DNA of 64,000 bases from Pseudomonas urmiensis (GTDB lineage: Bacteria; Pseudomonadota; Gammaproteobacteria; Pseudomonadales; Pseudomonadaceae). The stretch covers positions 3,725,001 to 3,789,000 of the forward strand of contig NZ_JABWRE020000001.1 in the NCBI RefSeq assembly GCF_014268815.2, given 5' to 3'. The stretch's first letter is position 1. Each line of letters opens with the position of its first letter. The translations under genes and the position numbers were made by a program. Below are positions 26,426-37,064 of the stretch, piece after piece. The notes under the pieces are model-generated. The model saw nothing but the letters and a program-made list of their open reading frames with translations. It was not told the DNA's origin and searched no databases.

Positions 26426-27169
26426 GTGAGCAAACAACCCGACCGCCTATTCGCCGAGCCTCTTGAGCAGGTACCCGACTTCGTGTTCAACGAAGACGTG
26501 GTGCGGGTGTTCCCGGACATGATCAAGCGCTCGGTGCCAGGTTACCCGACCATCGTCGAGAACCTTGGCGTGCTGGCCGCACGCTTCGCCCAGCCCAATA
26601 CCGCACTGTATGACCTGGGCGCCTCGCTCGGCGCGGTGACGCAGTCCTTGCGCCGCCATGTGCGCAGTGACGGTTGCCGGGTGATCGCGGTGGACAACTC
26701 CGCAGCGATGGTCGAGCGTTGCCGCCAGTACCTCACCGCACAAGACTCGATGTTCCAGGAGCTGCTGCCGGTACAGGTGCTGGAGGCGGACATTCTTGCC
26801 CTGCCCTTCGAGCCGGCCTCGGTAGTGGCGATGAACTTCACCCTGCAATTCATCGCTCCCGAGCAGCGCCTCGAGCTGCTCACACGCATCCGCCAGGCGT
26901 TGCTGCCGGGCGGTGCGCTGATCCTCTCGGAAAAGCTGTGCTTCGCCGATGAGCAGGAGCAGGCGTTGCTCGCCGAGCTGCACGTGGACTTCAAGCGCGC
27001 CAATGGCTACAGCGAACTGGAAATTGCCCAGAAGCGTAGCGCCATCGAAAACGTCATGCGCCCCGACACACTTGAAGCCCATGAACAGCGCCTGCGCGCT
27101 GCCGGTTTCTCCAAGGTGGTGCCGTGGTTCCAATGCCTTAACTTTGCCTCACTGATAGCCCTGCCATGA
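26426..27169 (+). CDS. cmoA: Carboxy-S-adenosyl-L-methionine synthase CmoA
   Basis: The 247-residue SAM-dependent enzyme makes carboxy-SAM from SAM and prephenate, the donor for wobble uridine modification. Visible family segments are [20 protein letters not shown], the SAM-binding [14 protein letters not shown] (about 62-75) and MNFTLQFI. The start is a GTG at 26426. The gene overlaps cmoB by 4 bp (ATGA), so translation is coupled. Confidence 0.95.
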   Translation: MSKQPDRLFAEPLEQVPDFVFNEDVVRVFPDMIKRSVPGYPTIVENLGVLAARFAQPNTALYDLGASLGAVTQSLRRHVRSDGCRVIAVDNSAAMVERCRQYLTAQDSMFQELLPVQVLEADILALPFEPASVVAMNFTLQFIAPEQRLELLTRIRQALLPGGALILSEKLCFADEQEQALLAELHVDFKRANGYSELEIAQKRSAIENVMRPDTLEAHEQRLRAAGFSKVVPWFQCLNFASLIALP

Positions 27170-28122
27170 TCGATCTGTCTCCCCTCGTCCGCCGCCTGGC
27201 GGGCACCCCCCTGGCTAACTGGTCGCAAGGCCTGCAAGCGCAGCTGCAAAGTAAACTGGAAAAAGGCCACGGTGACCTCGAACGCTGGCGCGGCGCATTG
27301 GACGCCTTGCCCGATCTACAACCGAGCCATGTCGATCTGGTCAATGGCCTGCGCCTGGACAGCGACTGCGATGAGGCCTGCCGCGCGCAGATGCGCCAGG
27401 CGCTGATGGGCTTGTCGCCTTGGCGTAAAGGGCCGTTCGATCTGTTCGGCGTGCATGTCGACACAGAATGGCACTCGGACTGGAAATGGTCGCGGGTCGC
27501 TCCGCACCTGGACCTGAACGGCAAGCGCGTGCTGGATGTCGGCTGTGGCAATGGCTACTACCAGTGGCGCATGCTCGGTGCCGGCGCTGACATGGTCATC
27601 GGCGTCGACCCCAACTGGCTGTTCTTCTGCCAGTTCCAGGCGGTGCAAAAGTACCTGCCAGAGCTGCCAGCCTGGCACTTGCCGTTCGCCCTGGAAGAGT
27701 TGCCGGCCAACCTCGAAGGCTTCGACACAGTGTTCTCGATGGGCGTGTTCTATCACCGGCGCTCGCCGATCGAGCACCTGCTGGCGCTCAAGGACTGCCT
27801 GGTCAAGGGCGGCGAACTGGTGCTGGAGACCTTGGTGATCGAAGGTGACGAGCATCAGGTGCTGGTCCCGGAAGATCGCTATGCGCAGATGCGTAACGTC
27901 TGGTTCCTGCCTTCGGTGCCGGCATTGGAGCGTTGGCTGCGCCGCGCAGGCTTCAGCGACGTACGTTGCGTCGACGTCAGCGTCACCAGCGTCGAAGAGC
28001 AACGCAGCACCGACTGGATGCGCTACCAATCGCTGGGTGACTTCCTCGACCCGGACGACCACAGCAAGACCATCGAAGGCCTGCCGGCACCTCGCCGCGC
28101 GACCATCCTGGCGCGCAAATAA
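27166..28122 (+). CDS. cmoB: tRNA U34 carboxymethyltransferase CmoB
   Basis: The 318-residue enzyme transfers the carboxymethyl group of carboxy-SAM to 5-hydroxyuridine at tRNA position 34, giving cmo5U that broadens wobble decoding. It has the SAM motif [15 protein letters not shown] (about residues 125-139) and the family segments [14 protein letters not shown] and [16 protein letters not shown]. The start overlaps the end of cmoA by 4 bp. Two hairpins follow the stop. Confidence 0.95.
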   Translation: MIDLSPLVRRLAGTPLANWSQGLQAQLQSKLEKGHGDLERWRGALDALPDLQPSHVDLVNGLRLDSDCDEACRAQMRQALMGLSPWRKGPFDLFGVHVDTEWHSDWKWSRVAPHLDLNGKRVLDVGCGNGYYQWRMLGAGADMVIGVDPNWLFFCQFQAVQKYLPELPAWHLPFALEELPANLEGFDTVFSMGVFYHRRSPIEHLLALKDCLVKGGELVLETLVIEGDEHQVLVPEDRYAQMRNVWFLPSVPALERWLRRAGFSDVRCVDVSVTSVEEQRSTDWMRYQSLGDFLDPDDHSKTIEGLPAPRRATILARK

Positions 28123-28125
28123 AAC

Positions 28126-28180
28126 AGGCGCCCGGCAATGGGCGCCTAACGACACCGCCTGGCAGGAGCAACGCCAGGCG
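28126..28180. terminator. Two hairpins between convergent cmoB and the small exported-protein gene
   Basis: AGGCGCC/GGCGCCT (28126-28147) and CGCCTGGC/GCCAGGCG (28156-28180) are perfect stems within 60 bases between the convergent stop codons. No long T-run is present, so termination strength is uncertain. Confidence 0.65.
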
Positions 28181-28191
28181 GCTGGGTGAAA

Positions 28192-28395
28192 CTAGTCCTT
28201 GGCTACTTCACGGGCCTTTTCTGCTTGCTTGCGCTCACGCTCGGCCACGGCCTGGTCCTGCTTGCCGTGCAAGCGCTCCTGGTCCTGGCGGAATGCCTCC
28301 CAGAACTGCCGCGAACGCTCCGCGCCGCCTTCGGCCAAGGCCGTGGTGCTGCCCAGGGTGAGCAGTGCCAGCAACAGGTACTTGGTCAGGTTCAT
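28192..28395 (-). CDS. Small exported protein, function unknown
   Basis: The 67-residue product has a clear signal peptide, MNLTKYLLLALLTLGSTTALA, and a mature part of about 46 residues that is highly charged and helical (QFWEAFRQDQERLHGK, then AERERKQAEKAREVAKD). It is probably a small periplasmic protein. The ATG at 28395 is chosen because it gives the signal peptide; an upstream in-frame codon adds five residues. I do not recognise a family. Confidence 0.65.
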   Translation of the reverse strand: MNLTKYLLLALLTLGSTTALAEGGAERSRQFWEAFRQDQERLHGKQDQAVAERERKQAEKAREVAKD

Positions 28396-28577
28396 GGTGA
28401 TTTGCCTCATAAGGGTTCAGATGAGGCCATCCTAGAGGGCGGTAGCTAACGCCAAGGTGAGGCGCACATTACAGTCTTGCAAGGCTGGCTTTCGGGGCGG
28501 TTGGTTCACCCTATCGCGTCTGTAAGCGCGGGTTTGTGCCACGTTAGGGCCCTGACTGTCAGGGAAATGGCTGGCAC

Positions 28578-28593
28578 ATTACAAATCCGTAAT
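28578..28593. promoter_or_regulatory. Palindrome upstream of the metal-type two-component genes
   Basis: ATTACAAATCCGTAAT has perfect 5-bp arms (ATTAC/GTAAT) with a 6-bp centre, about 100 bp before the response-regulator start. Copper- and metal-type OmpR regulators bind similar ACA/TGT-type sites, so it may be the autoregulatory site. The 299-bp gap 28396-28694 holds no gene. Confidence 0.45.
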
Positions 28594-28694
28594 CCAGGCA
28601 AAACACCGCTTCGCATGCCGTAACATTGCCCCGCTTGACCCTCATCCCACTTCAGGGTCGAGAATCGCCGCCCTTCACCTGACCGAGCCCGACC

Positions 28695-29369
28695 ATGCGT
28701 CTACTGATCATCGAAGACGAACTGCGCACCGCCGACTACCTGCAGCAAGGCCTGCGCGAGAACGGCTACGTGGTCGACTGCGCCCACACCGGCATCGACG
28801 GCCTGCACCTGGCCCGCCAGCAGGCATATGACCTGGTGATCCTCGACGTCAACTTGCCCGAGCTGGACGGCTGGAGCGTATTGCAGCGCCTGCGCGCCGA
28901 TTCGGCCACACGGATCATGATGCTCACTGCCCATGGCCGCCTGGCCGACCGAGTCAAAGGCCTGGACCTGGGTGCCGACGACTACCTGCTCAAGCCGTTC
29001 GAATTCCCCGAGCTACTGGCGCGAATCCGCAGCCTCCTACGGCGCAACGACCAGCAGCTGCAACCGAGCACCCTGCGCGTCGCTGACCTGGAACTCGACC
29101 CAGGCCGTCATCGTGCCTGGCGCGGCGGCAAGCGCATCGACCTGACCGCCAAGGAGTTCTCCCTGCTGCACCTGTTGATGCGTCAAAGCGGCGAAGTGCT
29201 GTCGCGCACGCAGATCATCTCGTTGGTGTGGGACATGAACTTCGATTGCGACACCAATGTGGTCGAGGTCTCCATCCGCCGCTTGCGGGCGAAGATCGAC
29301 GATCCGTTCGAAGACAAGCTGATCCATACCTTGCGCGGCGTTGGCTACGTGCTCGAGGCGCGTCCTTGA
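28695..29369 (+). CDS. OmpR-type response regulator of the heavy-metal class (CopR/CzcR-like)
   Basis: The 224-residue protein has a receiver domain (1-115) with the phosphoacceptor Asp in [13 protein letters not shown] (Asp 51) and Lys in [11 protein letters not shown], and a C-terminal winged-helix domain ending in [20 protein letters not shown]. The sequence [20 protein letters not shown] is close to CopR, CzcR and IrlR regulators. It is coupled to the sensor kinase gene, which starts on the TGA of this gene. No metal efflux gene is beside it in the window, so its signal and targets are open. Confidence 0.9.
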   Translation: MRLLIIEDELRTADYLQQGLRENGYVVDCAHTGIDGLHLARQQAYDLVILDVNLPELDGWSVLQRLRADSATRIMMLTAHGRLADRVKGLDLGADDYLLKPFEFPELLARIRSLLRRNDQQLQPSTLRVADLELDPGRHRAWRGGKRIDLTAKEFSLLHLLMRQSGEVLSRTQIISLVWDMNFDCDTNVVEVSIRRLRAKIDDPFEDKLIHTLRGVGYVLEARP

Positions 29370-30751
29370 AGCCTGCCAGCCTGTCGCTACGGCTGGGCCT
29401 GAGCGTGACCCTGATGGGCGCCACCCTGGTCCTGCTGCTGGCCTGCCTGGCAGTGTTCGCCCTCGATCATGAACTCGATAGCCGTGCCCGCAAGGACCTG
29501 GCGCGCAAGATGCTCCAGGTCGAGCACAACTTGCGGGTCGACTTGCGCAGCGGTGACTTGGCCACTCGGGCCCACCCGCTGCTCGACCTGGTCATGGGCC
29601 ATGACAACCTCAGCCTCAATGTCCTGGCCCTCAACGGCCGGCACCCGCCGCTGCTCAGCCTTGGCCCAGCGCTGGAGTCGCAGGCGCTCCGCGAACTGCA
29701 AACCGGCGCAACGCTGGCCTTCGCGCAGTGGCAGGACAGCGCCGGCAACCAGATCCTCACTGCCACCCGCTTGATGCGCCTGCGCGATGACACGCCGGTG
29801 CGGGTGATGATGTCGCTCAACCGCGACGACGATAACAGCCTGCTGCAGGCCTACCTGCACTCGACCTTGCTGGCCCTGCCCTTGCTGCTGGTGCTGATCG
29901 GCATTGGCGCGTGGAAGCTGGTGCAACGCAGCCTCAAGCCGCTGCGCCACTTTCGTCGGGTGGCCGGTCAGGTCTCGGCCCAAGACCTCACTCACCGTCT
30001 GCCCGACAGCGGCCTGCCGTCTGAGCTGGCCGAGCTTGCCGGCGCCATCAACGTGATGCTCGATCGCCTGGATCAAGGCGTGCGGCAGCTGTCGCAGTTC
30101 TCCGATGACCTGGCCCATGAGCTGCGCACACCCTTGAGCAACCTGATGGGCAAGGCCCAGGTCACCCTGGCTCGTGAGCGTGACAGCGAGAACTATCGCG
30201 AAGTCCTGGAAGACAGTATCGAGGAGCTGACCCGGCTCAACCGCATCATCAACGACATGCTGTTCCTCGCCCAAGTCAGCCAACCGCAGGCGCAGGTCGT
30301 GCTCAAACCCTTGGCATTGGCCGAAGAGGCCGAGCGGGTCGGCGAGCTGTTCGCATTCAGCGCCGAGCTCAAGGATATCGAGCTGAAGCTGCAAGGTTGG
30401 GGCACGGCGCTGGCCGACCGGTTGATGTTCCAGCGGGCGCTGTCGAATCTGTTGAGCAACGCCATCAGGCATAGCCCTGAAGGGCAGCGCGTGACGGTAG
30501 GCATTGGCCGGCATGCTGAGCATGCCTGGGTGTGGGTGGAGAACCAGGGGCCAGGGATCGCCCAGGCCCACCAGCCACAGCTGTTCGAACGCTTCTACAG
30601 GGCTGGATGCGGGCGTTCGCGGCTCGAAGGCGGTACAGGACTAGGGCTTGCGATCGTACAGTCGATCATGCACTTGCACGGTGGCAGGGTCGAGGTGAGT
30701 AGCCGGCCAGAAGGGCCGACCCGGTTTACTTTGCTGTTTCGCGCAGAATGA
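29366..30751 (+). CDS. Heavy-metal-type sensor histidine kinase
   Basis: The 461-residue inner-membrane kinase has two membrane segments (about 8-30 and 160-185), a periplasmic sensor part, a HAMP domain, the H-box [20 protein letters not shown] and a HATPase domain with [11 protein letters not shown] and [18 protein letters not shown]. It resembles CusS/CopS/IrlS kinases. The start is TTG at 29366, overlapping the stop of the regulator by 4 bp (TTGA); no better ATG exists near the first membrane segment. The open frame continues upstream only as a shadow of the regulator gene. Confidence 0.88.
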   Translation: MKPASLSLRLGLSVTLMGATLVLLLACLAVFALDHELDSRARKDLARKMLQVEHNLRVDLRSGDLATRAHPLLDLVMGHDNLSLNVLALNGRHPPLLSLGPALESQALRELQTGATLAFAQWQDSAGNQILTATRLMRLRDDTPVRVMMSLNRDDDNSLLQAYLHSTLLALPLLLVLIGIGAWKLVQRSLKPLRHFRRVAGQVSAQDLTHRLPDSGLPSELAELAGAINVMLDRLDQGVRQLSQFSDDLAHELRTPLSNLMGKAQVTLARERDSENYREVLEDSIEELTRLNRIINDMLFLAQVSQPQAQVVLKPLALAEEAERVGELFAFSAELKDIELKLQGWGTALADRLMFQRALSNLLSNAIRHSPEGQRVTVGIGRHAEHAWVWVENQGPGIAQAHQPQLFERFYRAGCGRSRLEGGTGLGLAIVQSIMHLHGGRVEVSSRPEGPTRFTLLFRAE

Positions 30752-30773
30752 ATCGCGGGGCTGGCCCCGCGAT
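30752..30773. terminator. Hairpin after the sensor kinase gene
   Basis: ATCGCGGGG and CCCCGCGAT form a perfect stem directly after the kinase stop codon at 30749-30751. Confidence 0.7.
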
Positions 30774-30776
30774 CAG

Positions 30777-30794
30777 CTAGGCGATTGCGCCTAG
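30777..30794. terminator. Hairpin after pdxJ
   Basis: CTAGGCG/CGCCTAG forms a 7-bp stem with a 4-base loop just beyond the pdxJ stop on the minus strand. No strong T-run follows. Confidence 0.55.
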
Positions 30795-30800
30795 GCTTGC

Positions 30801-31541
30801 TTAGCGCGATGCCTGGACAATCAGCGCTTTCATCTCGGCCACCGCCGCCTTGAAGCCAACGAACAGCGCATGTGCGACCAGCGCATGACCAATGTTCAGC
30901 TCGTTGATGCCCTTGATCGCCGCTACCGCTTCGACGTTGTGGTAATGCAGGCCGTGGCCGGCGTTGACGATCAGGCCCTGGCCCACGCCAAAGGCGACGC
31001 CATCGACGATGCGCTTGAGCTCTTCAGCCACCTCGGTCGGGGTTTGGGCGTCAGCATAGCGGCCGGTGTGCAACTCGATCGCAGGCGCGCCGACACGACG
31101 CGAGGCTTCGATCTGGCGCTCATCGGCGTCGATGAACAGCGAGACTTCAGCGCCAGTACGCGACAGGCGCTCAACTGCAGCCTTGATCCGCGCTTCTTGC
31201 CCAGCCACGTCCAGGCCACCTTCGGTGGTCAGTTCCTGACGGGTTTCGGGGACCAGGCAGATATGCGCCGGGCGGATTTTTTCGGCGAACAGCATCATCT
31301 CTTCAGTGACGCCCATCTCGAAGTTCATGCGCGTTTGCAGCACGTCCTTGAGTACCAGCACATCACGCTCCTGGATATGCCGGCGGTCTTCGCGCAGGTG
31401 TACGGTGATGCCGTCTGCGCCTGCCTCCTCGGCATCCAGGGCAGCCTTGACCGGGTCTGGGTAGCGGGTGCCGCGGGCCTGGCGCAGGGTCGCCACGTGG
31501 TCGATGTTGACGCCAAGAAGCATGCGGTTGCTGTGAGTCAC
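30801..31541 (-). CDS. pdxJ: Pyridoxine 5'-phosphate synthase
   Basis: The 246-residue TIM-barrel enzyme condenses 1-deoxyxylulose 5-phosphate with 3-amino-2-oxopropyl phosphate to make pyridoxine 5'-phosphate (EC 2.6.99.2). The N-terminal [32 protein letters not shown] and the phosphate-binding [13 protein letters not shown] are diagnostic. A GTG start at 31541 is chosen because AGGAG lies 8 bases upstream and the product length then equals the family; the ATG nine codons upstream has no ribosome-binding site. It is the last gene of the lepA-lepB-rnc-era-recO-pdxJ run. Confidence 0.95.
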   Translation of the reverse strand: MTHSNRMLLGVNIDHVATLRQARGTRYPDPVKAALDAEEAGADGITVHLREDRRHIQERDVLVLKDVLQTRMNFEMGVTEEMMLFAEKIRPAHICLVPETRQELTTEGGLDVAGQEARIKAAVERLSRTGAEVSLFIDADERQIEASRRVGAPAIELHTGRYADAQTPTEVAEELKRIVDGVAFGVGQGLIVNAGHGLHYHNVEAVAAIKGINELNIGHALVAHALFVGFKAAVAEMKALIVQASR

Positions 31542-31584
31542 GAAAGGCTCTCCTGAAGATTGAGCCACACAGCATACGACGTGC

Positions 31585-32268
31585 TTAGCGCTTGCGAAAC
31601 AGTTCCCGACTGACCAGCGGCTTTGGCCCCAGGTGTACCGCCAGCGCCTGACGCATCAGGCGCTTGGCAGCCAGCAGTGCGCCGGGGGCTTCCCAGTTCG
31701 CTTCAGCCAGGGCCAGCAGCTCGTCACCCTTGAACAATCCGGGCTGCAGCAGCTCGACGCGCTCAAGGCCTGCGTCCACTTGCAAGCGATACAGGCCTTC
31801 GGCGGCAATCGGGGTGTCGTTGATGTCGTGATCCAGCGCGAAGGCGTAACCGAGCTCGTCGAGCAGGCGCCATTCGAAGGCGCGCAACAGCGGCTCCAAG
31901 GGCCGGCCTTCGCCGAGCGCTTGCAAGGTCAATGCGTAATGTTCGAATAACGCCGGATGAGGCGCTTCGGCAGGCAGCAGGCGCATCAGCAACTCATTGA
32001 GGTACAAACCGCTGAACAAGGCGTCGCCATGCAGCCAGGCGGCAATCCCCACGCTGTCCAGGCGGCCGACGTTCTTCAGCTCGCCGCGCCCGCGCAGCTC
32101 GACTTCCAGCGGCACGAAACAGCGCACCAGGCTGCCACCCTTGCCCCGCGCCCGGCGCAGCACCGCTCGCACCCGCCCCTGCGGGGTGAGCAAGTCCACC
32201 AGCGCACTGCTTTCCTTGTAGGCGCGGCTGTGGAGCACGAAGGCCGGCTGGGCGGCGGGTTGTTCCAT
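31585..32268 (-). CDS. recO: DNA repair protein RecO
   Basis: The 227-residue protein mediates RecFOR loading of RecA on SSB-coated gaps. The OB-fold N-terminus reads [20 protein letters not shown] and [15 protein letters not shown], followed by the helical part with [11 protein letters not shown] and [14 protein letters not shown]. The ATG at 32268 gives the family N-terminus; the open frame continues upstream only through a REP pair and as a shadow of era. An inverted REP pair separates it from era. Confidence 0.94.
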   Translation of the reverse strand: MEQPAAQPAFVLHSRAYKESSALVDLLTPQGRVRAVLRRARGKGGSLVRCFVPLEVELRGRGELKNVGRLDSVGIAAWLHGDALFSGLYLNELLMRLLPAEAPHPALFEHYALTLQALGEGRPLEPLLRAFEWRLLDELGYAFALDHDINDTPIAAEGLYRLQVDAGLERVELLQPGLFKGDELLALAEANWEAPGALLAAKRLMRQALAVHLGPKPLVSRELFRKR

Positions 32269-32294
32269 CACAGAGCACTCGATGTCAGAAATAA

Positions 32295-32349
32295 CTGTGG
32301 GAGCGGGCTTGCCCTGCGATCGCCATCGCGGGCAAGCCCGCTCCCACAG
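32295..32349. repeat. Inverted REP pair between era and recO
   Basis: CTGTGGGAGCGGGCTTGCC and GGCAAGCCCGCTCCCACAG are perfect inverse complements 17 bases apart. Inside an operon, such a stem could lower expression of recO and pdxJ relative to era. Confidence 0.85.
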
Positions 32350-32371
32350 GAGCAAAGGCGGAGCGTAAGGC

Positions 32372-33274
32372 TTACAGGTCGCCGTAGCCCAGCGAACGCA
32401 GGGCGCGTTCGTCATCGGACCAGCCGCCTTTGACCTTGACCCACAGGTTGAGCATGACCTTGGCGTCGAACAGGGTTTCCATGTCCTTGCGCGCGTCAGA
32501 GCCGATGCGCTTGATGCGCTCGCCCTTGTCGCCAATGATGATCTTCTTCTGGCCATCTCGCTCGACCAGGATCAATGCATGGATGTGCAGCACATGACCC
32601 TGCTGCTTGAACTCTTCGATCTCGACGGTGATCTGGTACGGCAGCTCGGCACCGAGCTGGCGCATGATCTTCTCGCGCACCAGCTCAGCGGCGAGGAAGC
32701 GGCTGCTGCGGTCGGTGATCTGGTCTTCAGGGAAGAAGTGCTCGTTTTCCGGCAGGTGCTTGGCGATCAGCGCCTCGAGCGATTCGAGGTTGTGCCCTTG
32801 CTGCGCGGAGATTGGCACGATCTCGGCGTTCGGCAACTGCTCCTGCAGCCATTTCAGGTGCGGGATCAGCTCGGCCTTCTCCTCCATCCGGTCGGTCTTG
32901 TTGACCGCCAGGATCAACGGGCCGGTCACGTACTGCACCCGCTCGAGCACCAGCTGATCTTCTTCGGTCCAGCGGGTACGGTCGACCACGAAAATAACCA
33001 CGTCGACGTCCTTGAGGGCGGCCGAGGCGGTGCGGTTCATGTAGCGGTTGAGCGCTTTGTCGTTGGCCTTGTGCATGCCCGGGGTGTCGACGTAGATCGC
33101 CTGCACATCACCTTCGGTCTTGATCCCGAGCATGTTGTGCCGGGTGGTCTGCGGCTTGCGCGAGGTGATCGCCAGCTTTTGCCCGAGGATGTGGTTGAGC
33201 AAGGTCGACTTGCCCACGTTGGGGCGACCCACGATGGCTACGTAACCGCAGCGGGTTGGGTTGTTCTCAGTCAT
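32372..33274 (-). CDS. era: GTPase Era
   Basis: The 300-residue GTPase acts in 30S ribosome maturation by binding 16S rRNA 3' end. It has G1 [10 protein letters not shown]3 DTPGMH, G4 NKTD and a C-terminal KH domain with [20 protein letters not shown]. The ATG at 33274 is preferred to one two codons upstream because GGAG lies seven bases before it. It overlaps rnc by 8 bp, so both are translated from one message. Confidence 0.96.
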   Translation of the reverse strand: MTENNPTRCGYVAIVGRPNVGKSTLLNHILGQKLAITSRKPQTTRHNMLGIKTEGDVQAIYVDTPGMHKANDKALNRYMNRTASAALKDVDVVIFVVDRTRWTEEDQLVLERVQYVTGPLILAVNKTDRMEEKAELIPHLKWLQEQLPNAEIVPISAQQGHNLESLEALIAKHLPENEHFFPEDQITDRSSRFLAAELVREKIMRQLGAELPYQITVEIEEFKQQGHVLHIHALILVERDGQKKIIIGDKGERIKRIGSDARKDMETLFDAKVMLNLWVKVKGGWSDDERALRSLGYGDL

Positions 33275-33956
33275 TGCCATTCTCCACGCCCAGGGCGATC
33301 AATGCAGAAGCCGCGGCGACTTGCTCGGCGATACGCCGGCTGACGCCCTGGCCACGGCTCTTGTTGTTCAGCAGCACCACTTCGCATTCGACGAAGAAGG
33401 TGCGGCAGTGAGGTTCGCCCTGGATGTCGACCACTTCGTAACGTGGCAACTCACAGGCCCGCGACTGCAGGAACTCCTGCAGGCGGGTCTTGGGGTCTTT
33501 GTTGGTGTCGACCAGCGTCAGGCTCTCGAATTCATCGGTCAGCCAGGCCAGGATGCGCTCACGCGCAGTCTCCATGTCGGCGTCCAGATAAATGGCGCCG
33601 ATCAGCGCTTCGAGGGCATCGGCGAGGATCGATTCGCGGCGAAAACCGCCACTCTTGAGCTCGCCCGAACCCAGGCGCAGGTATTCGCCCAGGTCAAAGC
33701 CGCGGGCCAGACGGGCCAGGGTTTCACCCTTGACCAGGCGTGCGCGCAGGCGCGACAGCTGGCCTTCGCGCGCTTGTGGGAAGCGCTCGAACAGCGCCTC
33801 GCCAGCGACGAAGTTGAGAATGGCATCGCCGAGAAACTCCAGACGCTCGTTATTGCGCCCGGCGTAGCTGCGATGGCTCAGGGCCAGGAGCATCTGGTCC
33901 TTGTTCTTGAAGGTGTAGCCGAGCTTGCGCTCCAGGCGTTCAAGGGGAGCACTCAT
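33267..33956 (-). CDS. rnc: Ribonuclease III
   Basis: The 229-residue endonuclease cleaves double-stranded RNA, including rRNA precursors. The RNase III signature [18 protein letters not shown] lies at about 36-53 and the C-terminal double-stranded RNA-binding domain starts near 155 ([11 protein letters not shown]). It overlaps era. In Pseudomonas aeruginosa a small gene lies between lepB and rnc; here only a 164-bp gap with a stem-loop is found. Confidence 0.96.
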   Translation of the reverse strand: MSAPLERLERKLGYTFKNKDQMLLALSHRSYAGRNNERLEFLGDAILNFVAGEALFERFPQAREGQLSRLRARLVKGETLARLARGFDLGEYLRLGSGELKSGGFRRESILADALEALIGAIYLDADMETARERILAWLTDEFESLTLVDTNKDPKTRLQEFLQSRACELPRYEVVDIQGEPHCRTFFVECEVVLLNNKSRGQGVSRRIAEQVAAASALIALGVENGND

Positions 33957-34090
33957 GCGGCCACCCGTGGGTTATTCAACGCGTTGTTCAAATCAACATC
34001 CTGAAAGACTGTTTTGCTGTGGATCGCCCCTGTTCAGGTGGCGAAATCTCCCGATCCCTGAGAACACAGCCTATGTCAGAAAAGCATTCG

Positions 34091-34113
34091 GCGCTGTCTG
34101 TCAGACAACGCCG
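34091..34113 (-). ncRNA. Stem-loop in the lepB-rnc spacer
   Basis: On the minus strand GGCGTTGTCT pairs with AGACAGCGCC (one G-U pair) around a GAC loop and is followed by GAATGCTTTT. It lies about 135 bases before the rnc start. In E. coli RNase III cuts a stem in its own leader, so this could be a cleavage site or an attenuator. The 164-bp spacer (33957-34120) shows no gene. Confidence 0.5.
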
Positions 34114-34120
34114 ATGGGTA

Positions 34121-34975
34121 TCAATGGATCAGGCCGACCCGCGACAAGTTGGGCATATGGCTGAGCTTGGGTTCTGGCCAGCTCATCCAGACCGCGAAGG
34201 CCTTGCCGACGATGTTGCGGTCCGGGACCATGCCGTGCAGCTCTTTAGGAATGTTCGGGTCATCCCAGTAACGGCTGTCGTTGGAGTTGTCGCGGTTGTC
34301 GCCCATCATGAAGTAATGGCCAGCCGGCACGGTCCATTGCTGGTCCGGCGGCATGCGATAGCGGCTCATCTCCTTGCGGATCAGGTGCTCGGTCTCGCCC
34401 AGCTTTTCCTTGTACAGCTCAGCGCTGCCCAGGGTGCCTGGCTCGGTACCGACCAACTGCTCGGCGACCGGCTGACCGTTGACATACAAACGCTTGTCGC
34501 TGGTATAGCGGATCTGGTCGCCCGGCAGGCCGACCACGCGCTTGATGTAGTTGACGTTCGGGTCGCTTGGATAGCGGAACACCATCACGTCCCCGCGCTG
34601 CGGATCACCCACGTCGATGACCTTTTTATCGATCACCGGCAGACGAATGCCGTAGGAGAACTTGTTCACCAGGATGAAGTCGCCGACTTCCAGGGTCGGT
34701 TTCATCGACCCGGAAGGGATCTGGAACGGCTCGACCAAGAACGAGCGCAATACCAGCACGATGAACAGCACCGGGAAGAACGACTTGCCGTACTCGACCA
34801 GCAACGGCTCCTTGTTCAGCTTCTCGACCACAGCCATTTCGGGCTGAGTGACACTGCCCTGGTAGTTGGCGATCGCTGCGCGCCGGCGCGGGGCCAGGAA
34901 CAGCAGGTCGATCAGACCCAACAAGCCACAGACTGCGACGGCGATGACGAGCAACAGCGGGAAATTTAGCGACAT
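34121..34975 (-). CDS. lepB: Signal peptidase I
   Basis: The 284-residue inner-membrane protease removes signal peptides from exported proteins. Two membrane segments are at about 4-28 and 62-80. The catalytic Ser 90 lies in IPSGSMKPTL and Lys 145 in YIKRVVGLPGD; both numbers equal those of the E. coli enzyme. Also visible are GDVMVFRYP and GHYFMMGDNRDNSNDSRYW. It follows lepA by five bases. Confidence 0.97.
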   Translation of the reverse strand: MSLNFPLLLVIAVAVCGLLGLIDLLFLAPRRRAAIANYQGSVTQPEMAVVEKLNKEPLLVEYGKSFFPVLFIVLVLRSFLVEPFQIPSGSMKPTLEVGDFILVNKFSYGIRLPVIDKKVIDVGDPQRGDVMVFRYPSDPNVNYIKRVVGLPGDQIRYTSDKRLYVNGQPVAEQLVGTEPGTLGSAELYKEKLGETEHLIRKEMSRYRMPPDQQWTVPAGHYFMMGDNRDNSNDSRYWDDPNIPKELHGMVPDRNIVGKAFAVWMSWPEPKLSHMPNLSRVGLIH

Positions 34976-34980
34976 AGGAC

Positions 34981-36780
34981 CTAGCTATCCAACCTGAGCA
35001 CGGCGAGGAAGGCCTCTTGTGGAATCTCCACATTGCCCACCTGTTTCATGCGTTTCTTACCGGCCTTCTGCTTCTCCAGCAGCTTGCGTTTACGGCTAAC
35101 GTCACCACCGTAGCACTTGGCCAGTACGTTCTTTCTGAGCGCCTTGACAGTGGTACGCGCAACGATCTGCCCGCCAATGGCGGCCTGGATCGCAACGTCG
35201 AACATCTGCCGAGGAATCAGTTCCTTCATCTTCTCGGTCAACGCACGACCTTTGTAGTGCGCGTTATCGCGGTGCACGATCAGCGCCAGGGCATCGACCT
35301 TGTCGCCGTTGATCAGCACGTCCAGTTTGACCAGGTTGGCCGACTGGTAGCGATCGAAATGATAGTCCAGCGAGGCATAACCGCGGCTGGTCGACTTCAG
35401 GCGGTCGAAGAAGTCCAGCACCACCTCGTTCATCGGCAAGTCATAACGCACCTGCACCTGCGAGCCGAGGAACTGCATGTCGCGCTGCACGCCACGCTTC
35501 TCGATGCACAGGGTGATGACGTTACCCAGGTGCTCTTGCGGCACGAGGATGTTGGCCTGCACGATCGGCTCGCGGAAATCTTCGACCGACGACACGTCCG
35601 GCAGCTTGGACGGGTTGTCGACGTAGATGGTTTCGCCGGTCTTGAGCTTGACCTCGAAGATTACGCTTGGCGCGGTGGTGATCAGGTCCAGGTCGTATTC
35701 GCGCTCCAGGCGCTCCTGGATGATTTCCATGTGCAGCATGCCGAGGAAGCCGCAACGGAAGCCGAAGCCCAGTGCGTCGGAGCTTTCCGGCAGGTATTGC
35801 AGCGACGAGTCGTTCAGGGTCAGTTTCTGCAACGCGTCGCGGAAATCCTCGAAATCGTCGGAACTGACCGGGAACAGGCCGGCATACACCTGCGGTTGGA
35901 TCTTCTTGAAGCCTGGCAATACTTCGACTTCAGGGGTAGCGGACAGGGTCAGGGTGTCACCGACCGGTGCACCATGAATGTCTTTGATGCTGGCGATGAT
36001 GAAGCCCACTTCGCCAGCCTTGAGGTCTGCGGTCTGGGTGTGCTTGGGGGTGAATACACCGACGCTGTCGACCAGGTGCACCTTGCCGGTGGACTTGACC
36101 AGAATCTTGTCGCCCTTCTTCACCCGACCATGGCGCACACGCACCAGCGACACGACCCCAAGGTAGTTGTCGAACCAGGAGTCGATGATCAGCGCTTGCA
36201 GGGGCGCGTCGATATCGCCTTCGGGGGCAGGAATGGTCTGTACCAGGCGTTCGAGCACTTCGTCGACGCCCATGCCGCTCTTGGCGCTGCAAGCCACGGC
36301 GTCGGTAGCGTCGATGCCGATGATCTTCTCGATCTCGTCCTTGACGCGGTCCGGGTCGGCCTGGGGCAGGTCCATCTTGTTCAGCACTGGCATGACTTCC
36401 AGGCCTTGCTCGATGGCGGTGTAGCAGTTGGCGACCGACTGTGCTTCGACACCTTGACCGGCGTCCACCACCAGCAGCGCGCCCTCACAGGCGGCCAGCG
36501 AACGGCTGACTTCATAGGTGAAGTCGACGTGGCCGGGGGTGTCAATGAAGTTCAGCTGGTAGGTCTTGCCGTCCTGGGCCTTGTAATGCAGCGTGACGCT
36601 GTGGGCCTTGATGGTAATACCGCGCTCGCGCTCCAGGTCCATGGAGTCCAGGACCTGGGCTTCCATTTCGCGCGCCGACAGGCCACCGCACATCTGGATG
36701 AAACGGTCGGCCAGCGTCGACTTGCCATGGTCGATGTGGGCGATGATGGAGAAATTGCGGATATGACTCAAATCACTCAC
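34981..36780 (-). CDS. lepA: Elongation factor 4 (LepA)
   Basis: The 599-residue translational GTPase has G1 [14 protein letters not shown]3 DTPGHVDF, G4 NKMDLP, and the LepA-specific C-terminal domain with [20 protein letters not shown] and [20 protein letters not shown]. It remobilises stalled ribosomes or assists initiation. It is first of a tight run lepA-lepB followed by rnc-era. Confidence 0.97.
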   Translation of the reverse strand: MSDLSHIRNFSIIAHIDHGKSTLADRFIQMCGGLSAREMEAQVLDSMDLERERGITIKAHSVTLHYKAQDGKTYQLNFIDTPGHVDFTYEVSRSLAACEGALLVVDAGQGVEAQSVANCYTAIEQGLEVMPVLNKMDLPQADPDRVKDEIEKIIGIDATDAVACSAKSGMGVDEVLERLVQTIPAPEGDIDAPLQALIIDSWFDNYLGVVSLVRVRHGRVKKGDKILVKSTGKVHLVDSVGVFTPKHTQTADLKAGEVGFIIASIKDIHGAPVGDTLTLSATPEVEVLPGFKKIQPQVYAGLFPVSSDDFEDFRDALQKLTLNDSSLQYLPESSDALGFGFRCGFLGMLHMEIIQERLEREYDLDLITTAPSVIFEVKLKTGETIYVDNPSKLPDVSSVEDFREPIVQANILVPQEHLGNVITLCIEKRGVQRDMQFLGSQVQVRYDLPMNEVVLDFFDRLKSTSRGYASLDYHFDRYQSANLVKLDVLINGDKVDALALIVHRDNAHYKGRALTEKMKELIPRQMFDVAIQAAIGGQIVARTTVKALRKNVLAKCYGGDVSRKRKLLEKQKAGKKRMKQVGNVEIPQEAFLAVLRLDS

Positions 36781-36902
36781 GGGTCAACACTCGGAAAAGG
36801 CTGCGAGCCGGACGCCCGCCGAAAAATAGCCGGGAATTGTACCTTAAGCCGATGGCTTATGGGAGATTCCTGATCGGCAGTCATGGCATCTACGTGCTGA
36901 AG

Positions 36903-36996
36903 CGTGGGAGCGGGCTTGCGCCCCCGCGATTGCCGGCTGATCAAGTAGAGAGGGGGCTTGGTCGCTCGCAATCGCGGGGCAAGCCCGCTCCCACAG
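36903..36996. repeat. Inverted REP pair between mucD and lepA
   Basis: GCGTGGGAGCGGGCTTGCG at 36903 and GCGGGGCAAGCCCGCTCCCAC near 36974 are inverted copies with about 50 bases between. The gap 36781-37064 holds no gene; the lepA promoter should lie within it. Confidence 0.8.
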
Positions 36997-37021
36997 TGCA
37001 TGAAACGTTCAATCAGCGACG

Positions 37022-37047
37022 AAAAAGGGCAGCCGAAGCTGCCCTTT
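37022..37047 (-). terminator. Rho-independent terminator of mucD
   Basis: On the minus strand AAAGGGCAGC-TTCG-GCTGCCCTTTTTC forms a 10-bp stem with a stable TTCG loop and a T-run, 17 bases after the mucD stop. Confidence 0.93.
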
Positions 37048-37064
37048 CCTACCTTGTTACCGGA

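Noticed and set aside
35017-36873. 618-codon open frame opposite lepA
   Set aside because: Antisense to a highly conserved core gene; no family features.
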